The translations under genes were made by a program, and so were the position numbers. This document shows, one piece after another, positions 10,001-14,756 of a DNA stretch of 14,756 nucleotides (positions are counted from its first letter, which is position 1; each line of letters opens with the position of its first letter). Below the pieces are notes generated by a model. It did not search any database. It saw only the letters and a program-made list of their open reading frames with translations, and was not told where the DNA came from. The stretch lies in NCBI GenBank assembly GCA_004369085.1, contig ML210573.1:1-14756 (forward strand), read 5' to 3'. The stretch comes from Coprinopsis marcescibilis. Its lineage: Eukaryota; Basidiomycota; Agaricomycetes; Agaricales; Psathyrellaceae.

Positions 10001-10228
10001 ATAGCATCGCGGTTAGCATAAGCCGCGACGATAAGCTGCATTCCAGCCATACCTTGTCAAATTGGACGCGTTCCTTGCGACTATGGGACGCGTATAAAGT
10101 TAAATTAGCATTCCTAGACGCGGTTCAACGCGCAGGACGTACCCATCTGCGAAGCGACGCGATGATCAGACTCATGAATGGCTACGACGGCGTGAAAAAC
10201 GCGTACCTCGTTTGAAAACGTAAGTCAT
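7014..10228 (-). CDS. RNR1: ribonucleoside-diphosphate reductase large subunit (R1, class Ia)
   Basis: R1 reduces ribonucleoside diphosphates to dNDPs together with the R2 radical subunit, in the cytosol. Twelve exons on the minus strand: 10228-10207, 10146-10143, 10080-10053, 9997-9936, 9882-9825, 9769-9628, 9572-9452, 9402-9061, 9010-8774, 8723-8500, 8444-7820 and 7764-7014. They total 2616 nt, 871 aa, close to yeast Rnr1 (888 aa). All introns are GT..AG, 49-62 nt. The N-terminal ATP-cone (about 1-92) contains KRDGR and GVTTVELD. Catalytic residues are all present: C219 (SSCFL), N428/C430/E432 (NLCTEI) and C445 (CNLASLALP). Y737-Y738 (GMYYLRT) serve radical transfer, and C866-x2-C869 at the extreme C-terminus regenerates the active site. 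An Ala/Pro/Ser-rich linker of about 90 residues precedes that tail. Five introns crowd the first 460 nt, and exon 2 is only 4 nt. The identification is secure; exon ends come from protein conservation. Confidence 0.96.
10088..10093. promoter_or_regulatory. intragenic ACGCGT (MCB-type) sites at the RNR1 5' end
   Basis: Perfect ACGCGT palindromes occur at 9896-9901 (intron 4), 10066-10071 (exon 3), 10088-10093 (intron 2) and 10199-10204 (intron 1). The coordinates given are for one of the four. Together with the two upstream sites they form a six-site cluster. In yeasts this hexamer is the MluI cell-cycle box bound by MBF. Function inside introns is inference. Confidence 0.5.
10143..10146 (-). 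other. RNR1: 4-nt microexon (exon 2) of RNR1
   Basis: Exon 1 ends CGA-G and exon 3 begins T-CGC-AAG, so the invariant KRDGRKE of the ATP-cone needs exactly four nucleotides, ATGG. These are found at 10146-10143, directly after CGCAG and directly before the donor GTACGT. Upstream intron 10206-10147 (60 nt) and downstream intron 10142-10081 (62 nt) each have a branch-like CTGAT or CTAAT. The exon completes codon Asp8 and starts codon Gly9. Skipping it shifts the frame. Confidence 0.88.
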
Positions 10229-10399
10229 TGCTGATAGATGTACACTGCTGCTGCCTAGCGCAACACAGAACTGTCGAGATAAATGCCCTGGGTAGGGGAA
10301 GGAAGGAAGATGGTGGTTCAAACTGAAGAGCAGAAACCCTCGCCAAGCAAGAAATATTTGCCTGACTAATCGTTTAATGTTTGGCTCTGCTTGACCATA

Positions 10400-10422
10400 T
10401 GGTTTAAGCGGCGCTTAAACCA
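10400..10422. repeat. 23-nt near-perfect palindrome upstream of RNR1
   Basis: The arm TGGTTTAAGCG (10400-10410) and its exact complement CGCTTAAACCA (10412-10422) flank a single G at 10411. It lies 172-194 nt upstream of the RNR1 start codon. The symmetry suggests a binding site for a dimeric regulator; no known factor is assigned. Confidence 0.6.
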
Positions 10423-10586
10423 CAAATCAACGAGGGTTTCGTAAACTTTAAAGCTTTTTTGTCATCTCCCTTCATGCTGACATAGCGAGGAAGTACCATT
10501 CGATCAAGAACAGTTTGTAGGGCACTTACCGTCAGATTCTGCGGTGAGAGACTACAAGTTGTGCCTCCGAAACCTGTTTGAATCAT

Positions 10587-10600
10587 GGGTTAGGGTTTGA
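10587..10600 (-). promoter_or_regulatory. AACCCT-box-like element upstream of RNR1
   Basis: The minus strand reads TCAAACCCTAACCC, resembling the AACCCT box of fission yeast histone promoters (about ATCAMAACCCTAACCCT, quoted from memory). Its plus-strand form contains TTAGGG, the word bound by TRF/Tbf1/Teb1-type Myb factors. It shares its last base with an MCB site. Confidence 0.4.
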
Positions 10601-10619
10601 CGCGTCCTTAATTACGCGT
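10600..10619. promoter_or_regulatory. paired MCB (ACGCGT) sites upstream of RNR1
   Basis: ACGCGT occurs at 10600-10605 and 10614-10619, about 370-390 nt upstream of the RNR1 ATG. In budding and fission yeast this hexamer is bound by MBF and drives G1/S transcription, with R1 genes (RNR1, cdc22) as classic targets. Use of the same element in this basidiomycete is inferred. Confidence 0.6.
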
Positions 10620-11114
10620 CCGATCGTGCACCCTTGGCAACAGTTTTACTGAACGAAATAACGAGTGTCGGCTGCGGTATCAGTATCTGCACTTGCCTAT
10701 TATATGGGCCAAATCAGCATAAGATACTAGTGAGCACTTAGCCTTATTTGCTTTGGGCTATCCAACAATAATCACTATTCATCAGCTTGGTTAACGAGAA
10801 TGATATCGTTGCTGTTTTGAAAGCTTGAACGAAAACATCGGAATCTGTTCAGTTAACCAATCTTCTTGCTGAGCGTTGAGCGCCGGTACCTCAGTTCGCT
10901 CAACTCGTGCGAAATTCTTGTAAGCACGCTATTTGCTCGCTAGATTGGAATGCGGGAGTCAGTCCTTCTTTATAAAGCCTGCCCTTGAATAGCTACGGGT
11001 TCCTTGGTGCTCAAGCACTCCTCTCTTCCCATGTGGATACTTGGTCGGAATGGGCAGTGCATTGATCATCGAAGTTGTCGCCGGCTTGATTGTCCCCGGT
11101 GGCGTGAGGAGCGT

Positions 11115-11121
11115 TATAAAA
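11115..11121 (+). promoter_or_regulatory. candidate TATA box of the membrane-protein gene
   Basis: TATAAAA is followed by AGC and lies 399 nt before the ATG at 11520. A second TATAAAG lies at 10971-10977. If 11115 is used, the leader would be about 370 nt and would include upstream ATGs from 11186. Confidence 0.35.
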
Positions 11122-11185
11122 GCTGGTGCACCGTAGCCATAGCGCTGAGGCGACTGGTCACTACCACCTCGTAAAAAAAAAACTA

Positions 11186-11269
11186 ATGTCTGAACTAATG
11201 CCCTTCCAAATCGCGAATAGAATTGCTCAGAGTGAAGGCTCGGAGCTGGACCACAGCGTCAACCGATAA
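11186..11269 (+). other. possible upstream open reading frame in the leader
   Basis: ATG at 11186 opens a 27-codon frame ending in TAA at 11267-11269, about 70 nt after the TATAAAA box and 250 nt before the main start. A second in-frame ATG is at 11198. It could damp translation of the membrane protein if the leader really covers it. There is no coding evidence beyond position. Confidence 0.2.
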
Positions 11270-11519
11270 TTGGGCAAAGTGCACTTTTACGGATCTCCTG
11301 GCCCTTCTTTCATTCATCTTTGATCGGTCTTTGATTGCGTGACAGATTGGGGGCAGTGAAACAAATAGTAAGTAAGTACTTATGTACATACTTACGTCGT
11401 GGTATCTCCCTTAATTCCTACCCACGCCCGAAGCCCTTCACCTGCTGGCCTCCAGCGCCCGAAAACGTTGCCGTCTGCGACGGCATGCCAACCATCCTTG
11501 ACCACTAACTATCATCAGG

Positions 11520-13341
11520 ATGCCATCTTATACCGCTGTGTTTGAAGACACATCACCATTTTTCATATATGACGGCCAGTGGAGAGCAGGGACATCGAGG
11601 GACGACGATTTTGCTGATCAGTACGTCTATGCATTCTCTTGACGGAGGGTTCCATGAAGCGCCGCCTTTGCTGACTGAAATTTACCACTAGATACTCCGA
11701 AAGCAGCTTCACATTAACAGAACGGACAGGATCCACATTCTCTTTCACATTCTACGGGACTGGGGTGGGGATTTATGGCGCCAGGAGGGGGAACCACGGT
11801 TTTTACCAAGTAACAGTTGACGGGTCAACTGTGCTATCGCAGAGCGGTAGAGCAGATCCATTCGAATTCAACGCAACCCTATATTCTGCGACGCTCACAA
11901 AAGGATTCCATCGGGTTCAACTGCGCAACACAGACAATTCATTCCGGGACATTGACTATGTGAGTCCCTTTCTGAAGCTCTCCAATCTTTAAGCCAGATT
12001 TGACTGGCTTCCTGCGCCTATAGGTCTCTTGGGAAGCTAGCGTTGGCCAAGACAACGAACCTCTCATCGTTAACGTGATTCAAGACTCCCATCCCGCCTG
12101 GACGTACACTCCAGAACTGGCTTGGACGACACAGCCGCCTGATGTAGCCGCCTTTTCTGGTGGGAGCGGACGGTAAACTTACCCCTTGTATTCTGGTAGC
12201 CTTTCTGATAGATGCATGGCAGTGGAACAAATCAAGTTGGGGCAACAGCAAGCTTGACTTTCACAGTACGTACCATTTACTCTTCCGGGCTTCCGCTTCT
12301 AACACCACCGGTTAGGGTTCGTCACGCCTGCTTAACGAGATATTACCCTGGGTTTAATCAATCGTATAGGAGACGCCATCGCCATATATGGTCCATCAGG
12401 TCCCAATTGCGCCTCTCAATACACCGTTTCAGTGAACACGCTTCCAGGAGGACAAACATTCCGCGCAGAGAAGCAGTTCTTCAGAGCTCGGCAGCTAATG
12501 TATTATGCGGCCAACCTGGGTCCTGGTACTCATGTTATCAACGTAACGCTTGCAGGGCTATCAAACGGACAGCCGCTGCAAATGCTCTCCCTCGACTACG
12601 CGGAAATATACACCACACCCTCTCTAGGCGGAAGGTGAGTAAAATCTCCGGCCCTTCCTTCACTTTCGGCTCTGAAGTATTCGTTTCCCAGCTTCTCGGC
12701 TATAGGCGGCTCATCAAGGTGCGTAGATTTATATCAAAACGTTAGGAGGTCTATACTTACACACCGCGATACCCCAGGTCTTCTTCAGACCAGTCGGTAG
12801 GTCTATTCGTCGGGCTTGGTCTCACTGCGGCTCTTTCCGTTCTGTCTCTCGCCCTCCTCGCCTATATTTTCTATCTTTTCAAAATCGGCCGGATCCGCAA
12901 GGCTACCCGGAGTGACTTGGACCAGTACGTGCCAGCCGCTGCCATGAGTCCCGCCAATGTTCCCCAATACTATGGCGCGGAACCGCTATCATTGCCGCCC
13001 GTCGTATCGCAACCTTCAATGCAGTTTCAATCGCACCCCCAATATGATCGCGATTCGCACTACCCAACTTCGTTCCCACAACCAAGTAGAAGTACTGGTC
13101 TGACTGATCATTCCCACGATCGTTCTCGTGGGCAATCAAGTTCTGATGCGCTCAGCGGGAATGGTACTTTCATGACCACCAGCTCTAACGTGAGTTTGCG
13201 ATGTTTTCAAAGTTGTGGAAATAAGTATTCTAATTGAAACATGAATAGCCTATTATTTCAACGTATAGCAAAGGTCAAAGACAGCCTTCGCGGCCGATTT
13301 CAGAGGCACCTCCCCCAGCATACAACGTTGCCACTCCTTAA
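11520..13341 (+). CDS. single-pass membrane protein with two galactose-binding-like ectodomains
   Basis: Nine exons: 11520-11620, 11692-11959, 12024-12172, 12223-12265, 12316, 12370-12634, 12692-12718, 12778-13189 and 13249-13341. They total 1359 nt, 452 aa. Two tandem beta-rich domains (about 1-123 and 124-275) share a motif: GTGVGIYGARRGNHGFYQV in the first and GDAIAIYGPSGPNCASQYTV in the second. A short Ser/Gly-rich linker leads to one transmembrane helix (292-318). A basic stop-transfer segment follows (KIGRIRKATR), then a disordered, Gln/Pro/Ser-rich cytosolic tail ending in PPPAY. This layout is common in Agaricomycetes, where such proteins are usually annotated only as hypothetical transmembrane proteins. 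No cleavable signal peptide is seen, so the helix probably serves as membrane signal. A cell-surface sensing or wall-contact role is inference. The ATG at 11520 opens the first domain directly. The 1-nt exon is the uncertain point of the model. Confidence 0.83.
12316..12316 (+). other. putative single-nucleotide exon
   Basis: Exon 4 ends TTC-ACA in phase 0 before the strong donor GTACGT (12266). The next strong exon starts GA-GAC-GCC after TATAG (12369), so one nucleotide is missing. Between them lies an ordinary 50-nt intron (12266-12315, branch CTAAC at 12299, ending GGTTAG), then G12316, then a 53-nt intron beginning GTTCGT (12317-12369). Joining gives ACA-GGA-GAC, that is T-G188-D, matching the glycine at the same place in domain 1. 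The alternative is donor GTACCA (12270) with one 100-nt intron, giving Val-Arg in place of Gly. Confidence 0.55.
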
Positions 13342-14290
13342 CCGTTGCACGTGTTGTTCACATTCTTTGGCTGCATGTTTATTTGACTTTTGACGTCGAT
13401 TCCGTGGACATCGGACACTTTCACTATGTTTTTTTTTGTACAGACCATCTGTCCCAATACATCAACTCACAAAACATTGGGCTCATGTCGCACCATCATG
13501 CCACATACTTAAGAAGCGACTTTCCCTTCGAACCACGAGGCTTCTCCCGTAGATCCAAGTACCCTCGCTGGTCCGTGGAAACGAGCTGATCTCCTTCAAA
13601 CCCGGATTCGAAGTATCCCACGACACTTACAGCATGTAGCAATGTAACAGAGGGTACAGGCACGCTAAGCCTGAGCAGCAGCGTCAACGTCGCTCGAATT
13701 TCACTGAAAACTTAGGAGGCACATCTATGTGTCTTCGCCAAACCATCGAACAATAAACGCCCACTTGATCCATATCCGTTTGCTGATAGTCGGCGTTTCT
13801 GGCGTCGGATTCTTTAGCCTGTCGATCTATAGTTGCGGACAAATAGCTGAACAGGTTTTTTTTAGCTCGTACAGCCTTGAGCCAATAGGAAAGGCCACGG
13901 CTGCGTGGGCTGTTCGGAAAGATAAGAGCCGTCGTAGTATCACTGCATACTGTGCAGATGAATGTCTCCATAGAAGCCTTAAGTCGATGGCATACATATA
14001 ATGTTTTACACAATAAGCCTTCGGAGAGGACTTTTCTGTGCGCTTTCCTGACATAAATGCAATTACATGTTCAAAATCTCAAGTCAACATGTCCACAGTT
14101 CATATCAACAGTGAGCACTCATCAAATAAGTGGGGCTAGTTGGTTACCAATATGCTTCTTGCTCGATTAGAACTGAAGCATCGATGTCAGAATGCTCTCA
14201 ATCTTTTTAGTCGCGACTCTCTAAGGCATGTTGTGGACTTCTCGGGAGACCCTTAAAATATGGGCGCCCGAAGTACGCGTGGTTAGTAAA
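13342..14290. other. region without a supported gene
   Basis: This is the 3' flank of the membrane-protein gene followed by sequence with only short open frames. The longest is 13684-14013 on the minus strand (109 codons), which has no recognisable domain or codon bias. No tRNA cloverleaf or transposon end was found. Confidence 0.5.
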
Positions 14291-14653
14291 ATGGAGAAGC
14301 CCAGTGTTATGACTACTACAGAGCCACACGATCATCATCGTCCTGAACTAGACTCCGGGCTGCGGACTCTGAGGAAGCGTAATTCCAACACAACAAGTAA
14401 GTACACCACCATTTTAAAATGTTGTCACCATGATGTGTGAGTTTGATGTCCGGGGACCTTGCCGACTGATGTTCCGATGACCGCCGTGTGACAACAGTCA
14501 GACCTCAACCAAATTGATCTCCCGGTGACCTTCACCACGACATCCCTCAAAGCTCGCCGCTGGATGTCGCTCAATCTCCGACACCCGAGGGCAACAAAGA
14601 AAGTGGTGTATTACATTCTTGAATACAGGGCCGGTTATAAACCAGCAAAATGA
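14291..14653 (+). CDS. doubtful two-exon hypothetical protein
   Basis: ATG at 14291 runs to a perfect donor GTAAGT (14397). Joining to 14502 after a CAG (intron of 105 nt) keeps the frame open to TGA at 14651-14653, giving 85 aa. The product begins MEKPSVMTTTEPHDHHRPEL, is rich in basic and polar residues, and is not recognised. The intron is longer than most here, and another AG four nt upstream (14496-14497) gives a stop. I list it only because the start, splice sites and frame are mutually compatible. Confidence 0.18.
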
Positions 14654-14756
14654 AGGAGATCATTGTTTAGATTAGATTGACAAGAAATTTGAGGGGACAG
14701 AAGCCCGTTTGCATGGTCTGTACAACATGGAGTTGCACTTCAGCGCGAAGTTGTCG

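Larger units (their letters stand above)
10229..11519. other. divergent regulatory region between RNR1 and the membrane-protein gene
   Basis: This 1,291-nt stretch has no convincing coding frame. Toward RNR1 it holds a 23-nt palindrome, an AACCCT-box-like element and two MCB sites. Toward the membrane-protein gene it holds TATA boxes (10971 and 11115) and short upstream open frames. A minus-strand GTAAGT near 10528 could be the donor of a leader intron of RNR1, but I could not assign its acceptor. A minus-strand frame at 10404-10586 shows no coding character. Confidence 0.6.

Noticed and set aside
10404..10586. Minus-strand 60-codon frame upstream of RNR1
   Set aside because: No domain and no codon bias, and it lies across the promoter elements and palindrome.
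12270..12369. Single 100-nt intron with donor GTACCA in the membrane-protein gene
   Set aside because: It keeps the frame, so it remains the main alternative. It ignores the stronger donor GTACGT four nt earlier and replaces the conserved Gly by Val-Arg, so I prefer the 1-nt exon model.
13590..13620. tRNA T-arm-like TTCGAATCC on the minus strand
   Set aside because: No pairing stem around it and no acceptor, D or anticodon arms at the right distance.
13684..14013. Minus-strand 109-codon frame in the right-hand region
   Set aside because: Composition looks random, no domain is seen, and no adjoining exons with good splice sites were found.

Overview
The window looks like nuclear DNA of a mushroom-forming basidiomycete (Agaricomycetes type). 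The reasons are short GT..AG introns (mostly 49-71 nt) with CTNAN-type branch sites, a eukaryotic class Ia ribonucleotide reductase R1 gene broken into twelve exons, and three families common in Agaricomycetes: an F-box/LRR-like protein, MYND-finger proteins, and a single-pass membrane protein with duplicated lectin-like ectodomains. No mobile element, tRNA, rRNA or CRISPR array was seen. The species cannot be named from the sequence.

Layout, left to right. Positions 1-545 hold no supported gene. 546-2150 (-) is an intronless F-box-like protein. 2151-3069 is a divergent intergenic region. 3070-4614 (+) is a 3-exon protein with an N-terminal MYND finger. 4950-6459 (+) is a 3-exon protein with a C-terminal MYND finger that is split by a Ser/Thr-rich insert. 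6460-7013 is the convergent 3' region. 7014-10228 (-) is the complete R1 gene, rebuilt here as 12 exons coding 871 aa. 10229-11519 is a divergent regulatory region. 11520-13341 (+) is the membrane protein, rebuilt as 9 exons coding 452 aa. 13342-14756 holds no convincing gene, only a weak two-exon candidate at 14291-14653.

The most unusual features are in gene structure. The R1 gene needs a 4-nt exon (10143-10146) to restore the KRDGR motif of its ATP-cone. The membrane-protein gene is best explained by a single-nucleotide exon (12316) between two ordinary introns of 50 and 53 nt, which restores a glycine conserved in the protein's own first domain. Both are inferred from protein conservation and splice signals; no transcript data were available.

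Regulation: the R1 gene has six perfect ACGCGT (MCB-type) palindromes, two upstream and four in its 5' exon/intron cluster. One upstream site touches a sequence like the AACCCT box of fission yeast histone promoters. An 11+1+11 palindrome lies between these sites and the start codon. This fits S-phase control. The genes do not form an evident pathway; they look like neighbouring unrelated loci.
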